Assembly (NCBI GenBank): GCA_003153055.1
Contig: PMBV01000094.1
Location: 1-51,807, forward strand
Length of the DNA: 51,807 bases
Direction of reading: 5' to 3'
Source of the DNA: Myxococcales bacterium
GTDB taxonomy: Bacteria; Myxococcota; Myxococcia; Myxococcales; Myxococcaceae
Shown here: positions 25,184-34,422 of the stretch, piece after piece
How positions within the stretch are numbered: the stretch's first letter is position 1
Layout of the letters: each line of letters starts with the position of its first letter
Position numbers and translations under genes: made by a program
Notes under the pieces: generated by a model
Database searches by the model: none
What the model was told of the DNA's origin: nothing
Seen by the model: the letters and a program-made list of their open reading frames with translations, nothing else

Positions 25184-25957
25184 ATGAAGAAGTGTGAAAG
25201 CAGGTTCGGCCATTCCAAGCGCTCAAGCCCCATGGCCGGCTGGGGCCTCGTCACGTGGCTCACCGCGCAGGCGGCGCTGGGCCAAGTGCCCGGCACGCCT
25301 CGCGAGCTCGTGAAGCCCGAGACGAACGGCCAGGTCCCCACGACGAGCGCGCCGCCACTGGTGCCGGCCGAGACGGCTCCCCCGCCCGCCTCGCTCGCAC
25401 CGGGCGAGTCTTTCCCCGTGACGCCCGAGCCGACCGAGGTTCCCCCGGCGCCCCAGTTGCCTCCCGTCCCGGTGGTACCTCAGCGGGTCGCGAGCCCGCC
25501 GGTGCCACCCGAGGAGCCTGGGCGAGCGCTGCGCATCGGCATGTCACTTCTCATCGGAGGCGGGGCGGGGCTGGTCGTCGGCGTCGGGGGAGGTTTCGTG
25601 GGCGCCGCGGCGATTCGCAACGACGCCGTGCAGCCCATCGGCAACGTGTGGACAGGCGCCGCCATCGGCTTCTGCATCGCCGCGCCGGTGGGCGTGCTCC
25701 TCGCCGGGTGGCTGTTCGACGGAGATGGGGCCTGGTGGGCGACGGTGCTGGGAGACTTAGCGGGGCTCGCGGCCGGCGCCGCCGCCACGCTCTTCGGTGG
25801 GGTCGAAGGCATTCCGCTGCTCTTCGTGTTTCCGCTGGCGGGGTCGGTGCTGGGCTGCGAGTCTTCCTCGGGGGCGAGCCGCTCGCACCCGGCGCTCACT
25901 CCGGTCGCGACCATGGGTCCAGGTGGGGGCTCCATCGGGCTCGCAGGGGCCTTCTAA
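25184..25957 (+). CDS. Pro-rich exported protein with Gly-rich transmembrane C-terminus
   Basis: A 257-residue protein. The ATG at 25184 has AGGGAG 8 nt upstream; the frame is open slightly earlier. A basic N-terminus and hydrophobic stretch (GWGLVTWLTAQAALG) act as signal. A Pro/Val/Ala-rich spacer of about 75 residues follows, then four hydrophobic Gly-rich segments: MSLLIGGGAGLVVGVGGGF, GAAIGFCIAAPVGVLLAG, VLGDLAGLAAGAAATLFGG and IPLLFVFPLAGSVLG. Glycine-zipper packing in a membrane is likely. No family is recognised. It is divergent from the Spy-like operon and may share its regulation. Confidence 0.7.
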   Translation: MKKCESRFGHSKRSSPMAGWGLVTWLTAQAALGQVPGTPRELVKPETNGQVPTTSAPPLVPAETAPPPASLAPGESFPVTPEPTEVPPAPQLPPVPVVPQRVASPPVPPEEPGRALRIGMSLLIGGGAGLVVGVGGGFVGAAAIRNDAVQPIGNVWTGAAIGFCIAAPVGVLLAGWLFDGDGAWWATVLGDLAGLAAGAAATLFGGVEGIPLLFVFPLAGSVLGCESSSGASRSHPALTPVATMGPGGGSIGLAGAF

Positions 25958-25969
25958 GCCTCGAGCACC

Positions 25970-26974
25970 TCAGGCCGACAGCGCCCGCGCATAGACCCGG
26001 GCGAGGTCCGCTGCCTCCCGCGCGATGCCGAAGCGCCCCCGAGCCTCCTCGGCTGCGTTCCGGCCGATGGACCACGCCTCCTCTGGTCTGTGCATGAGGC
26101 GGGTGAGCAGGTCCCTCAGGGCCACGACGTCGCGTGGCTCATACAGAAAGCCGGTGCGCCCATGCTCGATGAGGGTCGGCACGTGCGGCAGCCGGCTCGC
26201 CACCACGCAGCAGCCCGCCGCCATGCCCTCGATGAGCGTGAGCCCGAAAGACTCACCGTGGGAAGGGTTCACGAGTACCGAGAGCCCCTGGTACCACGGC
26301 ACGACGTCGTGCTGTTCCCCCGGCAGGAGCAGCGCCCCCCGGGTCTCGCCTCGGAGCTGCGCGGCCCACCTCGCGTCGGGCCCCTGGGCGAGGCCGACCA
26401 GCGCCGCCCGCCACTCGGGGAAGGCGGGGAGCAGCGGGGCCACCGCCGTCACGAAGTCGCCCTGGCCCTTGGGCTCCCGAATGCGACCCACCACTCCGAT
26501 GCCAAAACGCCCGCCTTGCCCCAGCCTCGACCAAGCGTCGTCGCGAGACCCGGTTGGCGGTCGAAAGCGCTCCAGGTCGACCCCATGGGGAATGACCGAC
26601 GACGGGCGCTGCATCCACCCGGCGTTCTCGGGGTTCAAGGTGATGAGCTCGTCGGCCAAGCGAGCCAGGCGCTGGGTGTAGGCCGAGGGCCGGCGGCCTC
26701 CATGCCGGGTGAACACCACCTTGAGGTTCCGCCGGAGGAACCTGAGGAGCAGCCCCACGAGGAGCTCGTTATTGCGGTGGGCATGCCAGATGACCTTCTC
26801 GGTGCCAGCCCGACGCCAGACCTCGGCCAGCGTCACCCGTGGCAAGGCGTCACCGAGGAGCCGCCCGGTCCACCGGACCTCGGCGTGAGCGCCCAAAGGA
26901 GGAATGATGGCCGCCGTGTGCGTCGTCACGCCGGTGCGGTGATGATGGAAATGAGGGTGGACGACGAGGGCCAC
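25970..26974 (-). CDS. GT4-family glycosyltransferase, LpcC-like
   Basis: A 334-residue GT-B fold transferase. The GTG at 26974 (ALVVHPHFHHHRTGVTTHT) is chosen because LpcC-type LPS-core mannosyltransferases begin this way. Typical segments are LKVVFTRHGGRRPSAYT, SVIPHGVDLERFRPP, FGIGVVGRIREPKGQGDF and the donor-binding VNPSHGESFGLTLIEGMAAG with the conserved Glu pair. It probably adds a sugar to LPS core or another surface glycan at the cytoplasmic face of the inner membrane. No other LPS gene is adjacent. It converges on the Pro-rich gene (12 nt) and is divergent from dtd. Confidence 0.87.
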   Translation of the reverse strand: MALVVHPHFHHHRTGVTTHTAAIIPPLGAHAEVRWTGRLLGDALPRVTLAEVWRRAGTEKVIWHAHRNNELLVGLLLRFLRRNLKVVFTRHGGRRPSAYTQRLARLADELITLNPENAGWMQRPSSVIPHGVDLERFRPPTGSRDDAWSRLGQGGRFGIGVVGRIREPKGQGDFVTAVAPLLPAFPEWRAALVGLAQGPDARWAAQLRGETRGALLLPGEQHDVVPWYQGLSVLVNPSHGESFGLTLIEGMAAGCCVVASRLPHVPTLIEHGRTGFLYEPRDVVALRDLLTRLMHRPEEAWSIGRNAAEEARGRFGIAREAADLARVYARALSA

Positions 26975-27098
26975 GGCCTCACCGCATACCCCAAGCCGAG
27001 GCGCTTGAGGCCCGCGTTCTGATGAGCTGCCCACCGTCGGGAGAACTGAGGTACACCTGGGCCCGAATGGACGAAAGGCTGGCCGCGAGGTCTCGACG

Positions 27099-27557
27099 GT
27101 GAGGGCCGTGTTGCAGCGGGTGCTGGAGGCCTCGGTGAAGGTGCACGACTCGGTCGTGGGCCGCATCGGGCCCGGGCTCCTGGTCTTCTTGGGAGTGGGC
27201 CGCGACGATCGCGAGGCCGACGTCGACTTCATGGTCGAGAAGATCTCCGGGCTGCGCATCTTCGAGGACCAGCAGGGCAAGATGAACCTCTCGCTCCTCG
27301 ACACCTCGCGGGCGCTGTTGGCGGTGAGCCAGTTCACCCTCTACGCCGATACCCGCAAGGGCCGGCGGCCGAGCTTCGTCGACGCGATGCAGCCCGACCA
27401 GGCGCGCCGACTCTACGAGTTGTTCTGCGAGCGCGGCCAAGGCCTCGGCCTCACCGTGGAGCGGGGCGTCTTCGCCGCCGACATGAAGGTCGCCCTGGTC
27501 AACGACGGGCCAGTCACCATCTGCCTCGAGAGCCCCAGCGGCGCGGTGAGCCCGTGA
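27099..27557 (+). CDS. dtd: D-aminoacyl-tRNA deacylase
   Basis: A 152-residue enzyme that hydrolyses D-amino acids and glycine mischarged on tRNA, acting in cytoplasmic proofreading. The N-terminus [14 protein letters not shown], the [17 protein letters not shown] active-site segment and the later [19 protein letters not shown] with the Pro-containing motif are characteristic. The start is a GTG at 27099 with GCGAGG 8 nt upstream. RNase J follows after 19 nt on the same strand. Confidence 0.96.
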   Translation: MRAVLQRVLEASVKVHDSVVGRIGPGLLVFLGVGRDDREADVDFMVEKISGLRIFEDQQGKMNLSLLDTSRALLAVSQFTLYADTRKGRRPSFVDAMQPDQARRLYELFCERGQGLGLTVERGVFAADMKVALVNDGPVTICLESPSGAVSP

Positions 27558-27576
27558 GCCCGATTGGGGTCCGCCC

Positions 27577-29220
27577 GTGCTGAAGGTCGTCCCGCTCGGA
27601 GGGTTGGGTGAGGTGGGGCTCAACACCCTGGTGCTCGAGCACGCCGGCGAGCGGCTCCTGGTCGACTGCGGCCTGATGTTCCCCCGGGGAGACCAGCTCG
27701 GCGTCGACGTGGTCATCCCCGATTTCGGTTTCCTCACCTCGCAGCCCGAGGCGCTCAAGGGCATCGTGCTGACCCACGCCCACGAGGATCACCTGGGGGC
27801 CTTGCCCTGGCTCCTCCGCGAGCTGCAGGTGCCTGTCTACGGTACCGCCTTCACCCTCGCGCTGGCCCGCTACCGCCTCGAGGAGGTGGGGATCGCCGCC
27901 GACCTCCGCGAGATGGCCCCCGGCGACACGGTGACGGTGAGCGAGTACTTCCGCGTCGAGCCGGTGCGGGTGACCCACTCGGTGCCCGACGCCGTCGGTT
28001 TGGTGGTGCGCACGCCGTCGGCCACGCTGGTGCACTCCGGCGACTTCAAGCTCGACGGCATGCCGGTCGATGGCCAGCTCACCGACCTCGACCGCCTCGG
28101 AGAGGTCGCGGAAGAGGGCGTCGACGTGCTCTTGTCCGACTCCACCAACGCCGAGGTGCCTGGGTGGTCAGGCAGCGAGCGGCTGGTGCGGGACACCTTC
28201 GAGAAGCACCTCTCGGGGGCCAAGGGCCGGGTGATCATCACCATGTTCGGCTCGCACCTCCACCGGGCCCAGAGCGCCATCGAGCTGGCCAAGCGCCACG
28301 GCCGCAAGGTGCTGCTCCTGGGCCGGAGCCTCCAGCGCAACGTCGAGCTCGCTCAGTCGGTCGGCATCTTCGAGCGCTACCCAGACACGCTGGTGCCGTT
28401 CGAGGCCGCCCCCATGCTCCCTCCGGCCTCGCTCCTCATCGTCTGTACGGGCGCCCAGGCCGAGCCACGCAGCGCGCTGATGGGGCTCCTCAACCCGGAT
28501 CCAGGCCCGCTGCGCATCGAGAAGGGCGACCTCGTCATCCTCTCCTCCCGCACCATTCCGGGAAACGAGCCGGCGGTCACCGAGCTCATCAACCGGCTCT
28601 TGGGCCGAGGTGCGAAGGTCGTCTACTCGGCCATCGAGCCGGGCATCCACGTCTCGGGGCACGGCTCGCAAGACGAGCAGCGCCGCATGCTCGAGGTCGT
28701 CCGCCCCCGGCACTTCGTCCCCGTGCACGGTGAGCTCCGGCACCTGCACCAGCACCTCGCCCTCGCGAGGGGGTTGGGCCTGAGCGACGAGCGGCTGTTC
28801 TTGATGACCGACGGAGACGTGGTCGGCTTCGACAAGGCCAGCGGCGCGACCCTGGGTCGAGTCACGTCGGGCAAGCGCCCCATGCGACGGGACGGCGTCG
28901 ACACCATCAGCGAGGCGGTGCTGTCAGAACGTCGGAAGATCGCCGAGGCCGGGGCCGTCATCGCCGTCGTGGTGATGAAGCTCGGTGGCGATCGCGTCCT
29001 CTCGCCACCCACGCTCAGGGCACAGGGCCTCTCGCCCGAGGAAGTGGCGGCCATGCCCATGGCAGCGGAGAGCGCGGCGCTGGCGCTGACCTCGCTCTCC
29101 CCCGCGATGCGAGGCGACGACGAGCGGGTCCGTGAGGAGCTCGTGAAGGGCATTCGACGGGTCTACAAGCAACTGCTGGGGAGCCGGCCAGTGGTCGTGC
29201 CGATCGTCGCGCGAGTGTAG
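27577..29220 (+). CDS. rnj: ribonuclease J family metallo-beta-lactamase nuclease
   Basis: A 547-residue RNase J, an endo- and 5-3 exoribonuclease for RNA maturation and decay. The metallo-beta-lactamase signature LTHAHEDHLGALPWLL and HSGDFKLD provide the zinc ligands. The beta-CASP motifs include SDSTNAEVPG, TMFGSHLHRAQ and HVSGHGSQDEQRR, with VPVHGE following. The C-terminal domain (KIAEAGAVIAVVVM to YKQLLGSRP) matches the family. The GTG start at 27577 gives LKVVPLGGLGEVGLN, the normal beginning. It probably shares the dtd promoter. Confidence 0.96.
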   Translation: MLKVVPLGGLGEVGLNTLVLEHAGERLLVDCGLMFPRGDQLGVDVVIPDFGFLTSQPEALKGIVLTHAHEDHLGALPWLLRELQVPVYGTAFTLALARYRLEEVGIAADLREMAPGDTVTVSEYFRVEPVRVTHSVPDAVGLVVRTPSATLVHSGDFKLDGMPVDGQLTDLDRLGEVAEEGVDVLLSDSTNAEVPGWSGSERLVRDTFEKHLSGAKGRVIITMFGSHLHRAQSAIELAKRHGRKVLLLGRSLQRNVELAQSVGIFERYPDTLVPFEAAPMLPPASLLIVCTGAQAEPRSALMGLLNPDPGPLRIEKGDLVILSSRTIPGNEPAVTELINRLLGRGAKVVYSAIEPGIHVSGHGSQDEQRRMLEVVRPRHFVPVHGELRHLHQHLALARGLGLSDERLFLMTDGDVVGFDKASGATLGRVTSGKRPMRRDGVDTISEAVLSERRKIAEAGAVIAVVVMKLGGDRVLSPPTLRAQGLSPEEVAAMPMAAESAALALTSLSPAMRGDDERVREELVKGIRRVYKQLLGSRPVVVPIVARV

Positions 29221-29229
29221 AGGGAGAGA

Positions 29230-29248
29230 GCGACAACTTGGTTGTCGC
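29230..29248. terminator. perfect 8-bp hairpin just after rnj (terminator or operator)
   Basis: GCGACAAC-TTG-GTTGTCGC begins 10 nt past the rnj stop. The stem is perfect and the loop is 3 nt, but there is no T-run after it. GCGACA recurs at 29265. It could be a rho-assisted terminator or an RNA-stability element. Confidence 0.45.
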
Positions 29249-29518
29249 GATCAGGCGCCAATTTGCGACAGCGTGAGGGGTCACGAATCCGGCCATGACC
29301 CCACTCGACCGACCGGCGGTGGGGCTCCTGATGCTCGCTCGGAGCCCGAGCCCCGTCTCCCTGCCGGGCAGCAACGTCTGGAAGGCCAACCTCCAGGACA
29401 TGGCGGACCGAGAAGCGCCTCGATGAGGGGCTGGCGGACGCCTGCCCGTCCTCATGGGCGAGCACATCCAGCCCCTCGACCAACGGCCAGGTGGGCGAGG
29501 GTCCCCGGCAACGTCACC

Positions 29519-29530
29519 AATGGTACCATT
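29519..29530. repeat. 12-bp perfect palindrome AATGGTACCATT
   Basis: A perfect dyad, AT-richer than its surroundings, about 100 bp downstream of the pyrF stop. It may be a protein-binding site; its role is unknown. Confidence 0.4.
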
Positions 29531-29628
29531 CGCGGCCTCGCGGCTTCGTTCAACCGTTGGTGCTGTTGCTGGCGACCCTGGCCCCTCAGTCCTTCAGTCG
29601 GGGACAATCACCTACCGTGCAACGGGCC

Positions 29629-30477
29629 TCAAGGCCGCTCGACAGCCGTGGTCATGCCTGAGGGGGGTCGGTACCGGTTGATGAGGTCCCGAGTGGCCAG
29701 CGCCGCGGCCCGGGCAGCCTGGGCGAAGCGCTCACCTCCATCGGCGTAGAGAATGGCTCGCGACGAGTTGATGATGAGCCCCGTCCCATCCGTCGTGCAG
29801 CCAGCGCGCACCGCCGCCTCCACGTCACCGCCCTGGGCGCCGATGCCCGGAGCCAGCACCGGGAGCTCTCCCACCAGCGCGCGAACCCTGGCCAATTCGT
29901 CGGGGAACGTGGCGCCCACCACCAGCCCAAGCTGACCGTTGGTGTTCCACGAGGTCGCCGCGAGGTGGGCGACCTGCTCGAAGAGCTTCTTCCCTCCGAC
30001 GTCGAGGGCCTGCAGGTCGCTCCCCCCTCGGTTGGAGGTGCGGCACAGGAGAATCGTGCCTCGGTCACGGTACGCGAGGAACGGCTCGATGGAGTCGAAG
30101 CCGAGGTACGGGTTCACCGTCACCGCGTCGGCCCCGTAGCGCTCGAAGGCCTCTCGCGCGTAATGCTCGGCGGTCGAGCCGATGTCACCGCGCTTGGCGT
30201 CGAGAATGACCGGGACTCCCGGGTGGGCGGCGTGAATGTGCGCGATGAGGGCCTCGAGCTGGCCCTCGGCTCGCGACGACGCGAAATAGGCGATCTGCGG
30301 CTTGAACGCGCAGACGAGATCGGCAGTGGCGTCGACGATGGCCCGGCAGAACTCGAGGACGCCGTCGGGTCGGTCGCGCAGCGGCGCCGGCAACTTCGTG
30401 GGGTCGGGGTCGAAGCCGACGCACAAGAGGGAGTTCGCGCTGCGCCAGCGGTTCTTCAGGGTCGAGAGGAAAGTCAC
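29629..30477 (-). CDS. pyrF: orotidine 5-phosphate decarboxylase, type 2
   Basis: Decarboxylates OMP to UMP, the last step of pyrimidine synthesis. The 282 residues and the motif [20 protein letters not shown], with catalytic Asp-Lys-Asp, mark the PyrF2 type common in actinobacteria and myxobacteria. Other family segments are [28 protein letters not shown] and [11 protein letters not shown]. The start is a GTG overlapping the stop of the upstream amine oxidase gene (GTGA), so translation is coupled to a gene of unrelated function. Confidence 0.96.
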   Translation of the reverse strand: MTFLSTLKNRWRSANSLLCVGFDPDPTKLPAPLRDRPDGVLEFCRAIVDATADLVCAFKPQIAYFASSRAEGQLEALIAHIHAAHPGVPVILDAKRGDIGSTAEHYAREAFERYGADAVTVNPYLGFDSIEPFLAYRDRGTILLCRTSNRGGSDLQALDVGGKKLFEQVAHLAATSWNTNGQLGLVVGATFPDELARVRALVGELPVLAPGIGAQGGDVEAAVRAGCTTDGTGLIINSSRAILYADGGERFAQAARAAALATRDLINRYRPPSGMTTAVERP

Positions 30478-31979
30478 GGTGTCATCCTATGCGATGCGAG
30501 CTCGGAGGCCACGGCGCGCGCGGTCTCGAGGCCACTGAGGGCCGCGTGATCCGAGTGACTCCCGAGCGTCCAGTCTCCAGCCAAGTACGTGCCCAGCTCG
30601 GGCGTCCTGATGAGCTGAGACCTGGCGTCGAGGGGCGATCGCCCGACCGGCCAGATGGCCAGCGCCGCCGGGTGGTACGGGTAAATGTGGGTCGAGTGCA
30701 CGTGACGGGCAAACCCCGGCCACAGCTTCTCGAGCTCGTCGAGGAGTGCCCGCTCCTTCTGATCGGCCGGCATCATGTGAAAGGCGGCGGCCTCGGCCTT
30801 GTAGACGAGGAGCCCGAAGATCTGCCGCGCCCCCGGAGGGAGCGGCCGCTGCTGAACCCCGTAGATGACGCCCAGGGGCCCATCGGTGAGCACCGGCGTC
30901 ACGGCGACATCGCCCATCGTCCACAGCGGCGTGGCCTCCCGGTCGACGACGAAGTGCACCACCGTGTACCGACCGAACCCCAGTGACGAAATGGCCGCCC
31001 AGCGGTCTGCCGACAACGACGGCCTGAAGTCGATCTGGTGAAGTCGGGTGAACGGCACCGTGACGATCACCCGCTCGGCCTCGATGGTCTCGACGCGGCG
31101 GTCTTTGAGGTACGTCACCGCGACCCTGGCTTCCCCTCGCTCGTTCACCCACCGACGAATGGCGGTGACCCGGGCCGACAGCGTCTTCTCCGACGTCAGG
31201 TGCTGCGCGATGGCCTCCATGAGCCGCGAGTTGCCCCCTCGCACGTGGAAGTTTCTCGTCATGGGGTCGAAGAAGACGTGGAGCTCGAGCAGCCCCGAGA
31301 GGGCACTGAAGCCCCGGGCGCTCGCTCCCAGCTCGCACTCCAGCGTCAGCCGGAGCCACTCGGCAGGAACGTGAGGAAGGCTCGCCTCGAGCCACTGGGC
31401 GAAGGACTGGTCCTGCAGCGCCGCGACCCGCGGAGACCCGAGCCCCTGCGCCTTGGCCTCACCCTCCAGCTCACGGGCCAACGCCAGGAAGTCGTCGAGG
31501 GCCTGCTTCTCACTCGTGGTGAGGAAGGAGGCGAAGTAGTCGTCGGTGGTGCGCTGCACGAAGGGAATCAGCCGGCCATCGAGCATCACGCTCGAGTAGG
31601 CCGGTTCGGCTTCACCGTCGAGCTCGACCCCCAGCTCCCGAGCGATGTCCAACAGCGGGTTGCCCTCCCAGAGCTCCTGCAAGCCGAACTCGGCCTCGAG
31701 CCCCTGCTCGTAGTGCGCCGTCTGCACCCGCCCACCCCAGCTCTCCGACGCCTCGAGGACATGGGCTCGCACCCCGTGCTTCTCGAGCTCGTACGCAGCC
31801 GCCAGCCCGGCGATGCCGCCTCCCACCACCACCACGCGGGGAGCCGGGCCGGTCGGAGGTCCTTCGGGCCTCGCCATCGGTTCGGAGCGCGGCGCCTGGG
31901 CGCGCACGACACACCCGAGGCTCGAGAAGAGAAGCAAACACCAGACAACCTGTGGGGGAGCACCGCGAAAAACCAGCAT
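30474..31979 (-). CDS. exported FAD-dependent amine oxidase-like protein
   Basis: A 501-residue flavoprotein of the monoamine oxidase/phytoene desaturase superfamily. The dinucleotide site [20 protein letters not shown] begins near residue 47, with the second part [12 protein letters not shown]. The C-terminal FAD motif is [20 protein letters not shown]. Residues 1-28 form a hydrophobic signal-like stretch ([19 protein letters not shown]) without a twin-Arg motif and without an ideal lipobox. Export of a flavin enzyme by the Sec route would be unusual, so it may stay as an N-anchored protein. It is co-translated with pyrF. The substrate is unknown. Confidence 0.85.
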   Translation of the reverse strand: MLVFRGAPPQVVWCLLLFSSLGCVVRAQAPRSEPMARPEGPPTGPAPRVVVVGGGIAGLAAAYELEKHGVRAHVLEASESWGGRVQTAHYEQGLEAEFGLQELWEGNPLLDIARELGVELDGEAEPAYSSVMLDGRLIPFVQRTTDDYFASFLTTSEKQALDDFLALARELEGEAKAQGLGSPRVAALQDQSFAQWLEASLPHVPAEWLRLTLECELGASARGFSALSGLLELHVFFDPMTRNFHVRGGNSRLMEAIAQHLTSEKTLSARVTAIRRWVNERGEARVAVTYLKDRRVETIEAERVIVTVPFTRLHQIDFRPSLSADRWAAISSLGFGRYTVVHFVVDREATPLWTMGDVAVTPVLTDGPLGVIYGVQQRPLPPGARQIFGLLVYKAEAAAFHMMPADQKERALLDELEKLWPGFARHVHSTHIYPYHPAALAIWPVGRSPLDARSQLIRTPELGTYLAGDWTLGSHSDHAALSGLETARAVASELASHRMTP

Positions 31980-32018
31980 CGACCGCGAATCAACGCGGAG
32001 TTGGCCTCCCCGTCAACG

Positions 32019-33122
32019 TCAGGTGTACGAGCGCCCCAGGTGCGCGAGCCAGGCCTCGCGGAAGGGCTCGGTGATGGTCTCGTCCTCCATGACCTCGTCG
32101 GCGAGTTGGTCGACCCAGGCAGCCACACGCTCGTCCACCGGCGCCGTCCGTGGCACGACGTGCTCGTCGGGGAGCTCGTCATGCCGTGGAGCGAACACCA
32201 TCGGCAGCACGTCGAAGATGGGAGCCAGACGCGCTCGGCCTCCTGCGTCGAAGAGGAGCCCGTAATTGCCGAGGTGCGTGTCGGTGTTGCCGATGGCCGC
32301 CGAGAAGGCGTGCACGCGGTCGCAGGTCTCGGCGTCCGCCGCGGAGACGAGGCCCTCGACCTCGAGACGCCGCATCACTTCCGGCGCCGGTAGGGAGACA
32401 TCACCCCATCGGTCCATGGCGAGCCAGAAGAGGGTCGCCGCCCCTGCGCGACCGCGGCCGCGAAACCGGTCATAGCGGTCGATGCGCAGCGTGGTGCGGC
32501 CACTCACGACGGCGATTTGAGAGTGCGATGCAGAGACACCACACGCCGTCAGCACCCGCGCACAGTGCGCCTCCATGCGAAGCAGGTCGCTCCACCGCAC
32601 TCCCTGCGGCGAGGTCGGGGGAGGGCTGAACTTGAGCAGATACGCCCGGCCATCGGCGGCCGAGCCGAGGAGCTTGGGCCGCTCGCCTCCCAGCGAGGAC
32701 GCCCCCCCAGTTGTCAGCGCATCGCGAAGTGTCTCCGCGAGCAAAACGCCGACCTCTCGCGCATCGAAGTGCCAGGCTTCGAACGCGCGGACGCTGTCGT
32801 CTCCGACGAGGAGATTTCCGGCCAGGTCCGCCCCAACCAAGGCGAGGGCCCGCAAGACGTCGCTCGCCTGCCAGAGCCGGGGGTCAGCAGGGAGCGCCAA
32901 GGACGGAATGCGCTGCGCGAGGCGGCGCCCGAGATACCCATCGGGGCACATGTCCCAGAATATCCACGGCAACTCCCCAGCGAGGCGGTGGTCGCCTGGC
33001 TCCAACAGCGGGAAGCCGGGCCGTTCGAGCACGAGTCGACGCTCCTCGTGGATCCACTCGCCGAGCCGTTCGACCCGGCCGTCCTCGCGCACGATGGAGA
33101 TGGGGAGTGGCACGGCGGTCAT
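32019..33122 (-). CDS. HipA-like Ser/Thr kinase domain protein
   Basis: A 367-residue protein from the ATG at 33122 (MTAVPLPISIVREDG); the frame extends to a GTG at 33251, but that would overlap the upstream gene. HipA features are seen: IFWDMCPDGYLGRRLAQR at the end of the N-domain, SLGGERPKLLG and YLLKFSPP (ATP-site Lys), LRIDRYDRF, the catalytic GNTDTHLGNYGLLF, and APIFDVLPM (metal Asp). HipA toxins phosphorylate glutamyl-tRNA synthetase. No HipB-like antitoxin gene is adjacent, and no good Shine-Dalgarno is visible. It is downstream of two periplasmic-binding-protein genes and may be a repurposed kinase. Confidence 0.85.
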   Translation of the reverse strand: MTAVPLPISIVREDGRVERLGEWIHEERRLVLERPGFPLLEPGDHRLAGELPWIFWDMCPDGYLGRRLAQRIPSLALPADPRLWQASDVLRALALVGADLAGNLLVGDDSVRAFEAWHFDAREVGVLLAETLRDALTTGGASSLGGERPKLLGSAADGRAYLLKFSPPPTSPQGVRWSDLLRMEAHCARVLTACGVSASHSQIAVVSGRTTLRIDRYDRFRGRGRAGAATLFWLAMDRWGDVSLPAPEVMRRLEVEGLVSAADAETCDRVHAFSAAIGNTDTHLGNYGLLFDAGGRARLAPIFDVLPMVFAPRHDELPDEHVVPRTAPVDERVAAWVDQLADEVMEDETITEPFREAWLAHLGRSYT

Positions 33123-33196
33123 TTTGGAAAGGGGACGGGCTTTGACACCACACTCTGACCTCAGCGTCCAGGCCGTCCTTCCTGACAGCCCGCTCG

Positions 33197-34408
33197 TCAC
33201 TCGAAGTGAATCGCTCGATAGGCGCCCTGGGCGTCGAGGGAGGTGAGCCACACCTTGTGTGAGGCCTGGTGCTCCGATGGACCGAGGGAGAGGTTCACGC
33301 CGATGCCGATGTCGAGGTTCTTGATGCTCTCGAGCGCGGTCACGAGCGAGTCGGTCGTCAGGTCGCGGCCCGCCCGTCGGAGGCCCTCGATGAGCAGGTT
33401 CGCCGCGATGTAGCCCTCCAGCGAGATGAAGCCGGGCTTCTCCGAGGGTGCCGAGAGTGCCAGCGCCTGCTGGTATTGCATGATGGCGCTCGACCGCGAG
33501 GTCGGCAAGGGCACGATCTGCGTCACGATGACGCCCTCTGCGAAGCGCGGCCCCAGGAGCATCAGCTGCTCGGCAAGCTCGCTCGAGTTCACCCCCGAGA
33601 TGGTCGCCAACGTGAGATCGAGGTTCTCCTCCTTCATCTTCTGGACGAAGCGCGCGGTCGCCTTGGAGGTCGAGGCCATCACGACGGCCCGGAGCTTGGG
33701 CGCGTTGGCCTTGATGACGCGCACGGCCTCCGCGACGTCGGTGGTGTTCCGCTTGTAACCGACACGGAGTACCTGACGGGGGTCGCGTTTGTACTTCCGC
33801 ATCATGTAGGCGACGCCGTCGAAGCCAGCCTCGCCGTAGCTGTCGTTCTGGGCCAGCACGGCGATCTGGTCCGGCTTGATGCCCTTGACGTCGACGAGGT
33901 ACTTCACCGCCGTTGCCATCTCTTCCCAGTAGCTCGCGCGGAAGTTGAAGACGAAGCGATCAGGTGGATCGTTCCGCAACAGGTCCGCTCCGCTGAAGGG
34001 CGCGTAGAAGAGCACGCCCTTCTCCAAGATATAGGGGAGCGAGACGGCGGCGGTGGGCGTGCCCACGTTGCCCACCACGGCGAAGACCTTCTGCTTTTCC
34101 ACGAGCTGCCGCATGGCCACCTTGGTGCGCTCCGGCTCGTAGCCGTCGTCCAGGACCACCAGCTTGAGCTTCCGCCCGTTGACTCGGCCCGCTTTGTTCT
34201 GGGCGGCGAACGCGCTCTCGAAGCCGATCTGCATCTGTTGCCCATAGTCCTTGAGCGGCCCTGACAGCGCCGTGCTCATGCCGAAGAGCACCTCGTCAGC
34301 GGTGACTCCGTCCACCTCGGCGAAGGCGCTCGTCGCGGCGAGTCCGAGCGCGGCAGCGAGGAACAGGGCGATTCTCCGCGGCGACTGCACAGCATCGGCG
34401 AGCCTCAT
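33197..34408 (-). CDS. periplasmic LIVBP-type substrate-binding protein
   Basis: A 403-residue exported protein. The ATG at 34408 is preferred over 34423 because GGGGGAA lies about 6 nt upstream of it. The signal peptide is RIALFLAAALGLAATSAFA. The mature part is a type I periplasmic binding protein of the branched-chain amino acid/urea class: ADEVLFGMSTALSGPLKDYG, LDDGYEPERT, VVGNVGTPTAAVSLPYILEK, IAVLAQNDSYGEAGFDG, GPSEHQASHKVW. It is clearly a tandem duplicate of the C-terminal part of the upstream gene (same motifs, about the same spacing). No ABC permease or ATPase is nearby, so it may feed a distant transporter or act in sensing. Confidence 0.92.
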   Translation of the reverse strand: MRLADAVQSPRRIALFLAAALGLAATSAFAEVDGVTADEVLFGMSTALSGPLKDYGQQMQIGFESAFAAQNKAGRVNGRKLKLVVLDDGYEPERTKVAMRQLVEKQKVFAVVGNVGTPTAAVSLPYILEKGVLFYAPFSGADLLRNDPPDRFVFNFRASYWEEMATAVKYLVDVKGIKPDQIAVLAQNDSYGEAGFDGVAYMMRKYKRDPRQVLRVGYKRNTTDVAEAVRVIKANAPKLRAVVMASTSKATARFVQKMKEENLDLTLATISGVNSSELAEQLMLLGPRFAEGVIVTQIVPLPTSRSSAIMQYQQALALSAPSEKPGFISLEGYIAANLLIEGLRRAGRDLTTDSLVTALESIKNLDIGIGVNLSLGPSEHQASHKVWLTSLDAQGAYRAIHFE

Positions 34409-34422
34409 CGGGCGTTCCCCCA

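Larger units (their letters stand above)
29221..29628. other. 408-bp gene-poor gap between convergent rnj and pyrF
   Basis: No convincing gene was found on either strand; the open frames are short, lack a ribosome site and read as low-complexity shadow peptides. The gap holds the hairpin at 29230-29248, an imperfect stem near 29380-29400 (CTGGAAGG/CCTCCAG) and the palindrome at 29519-29530. It could be decayed sequence or an unrecognised small RNA. Confidence 0.6.

Noticed and set aside
26975..27337. N-terminal extension of the glycosyltransferase
   Set aside because: It runs antisense into dtd and has a shadow composition; the GT4 family start matches 26974.
29296..29427. 43-codon plus-strand frame in the rnj-pyrF gap
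   Set aside because: There is no ribosome site and no recognisable fold, and the overlapping minus frames look equally plausible.
33123..33251. Upstream GTG start for the HipA-like gene
   Set aside because: It would overlap the binding-protein gene by 55 nt, and the added residues do not resemble HipA.
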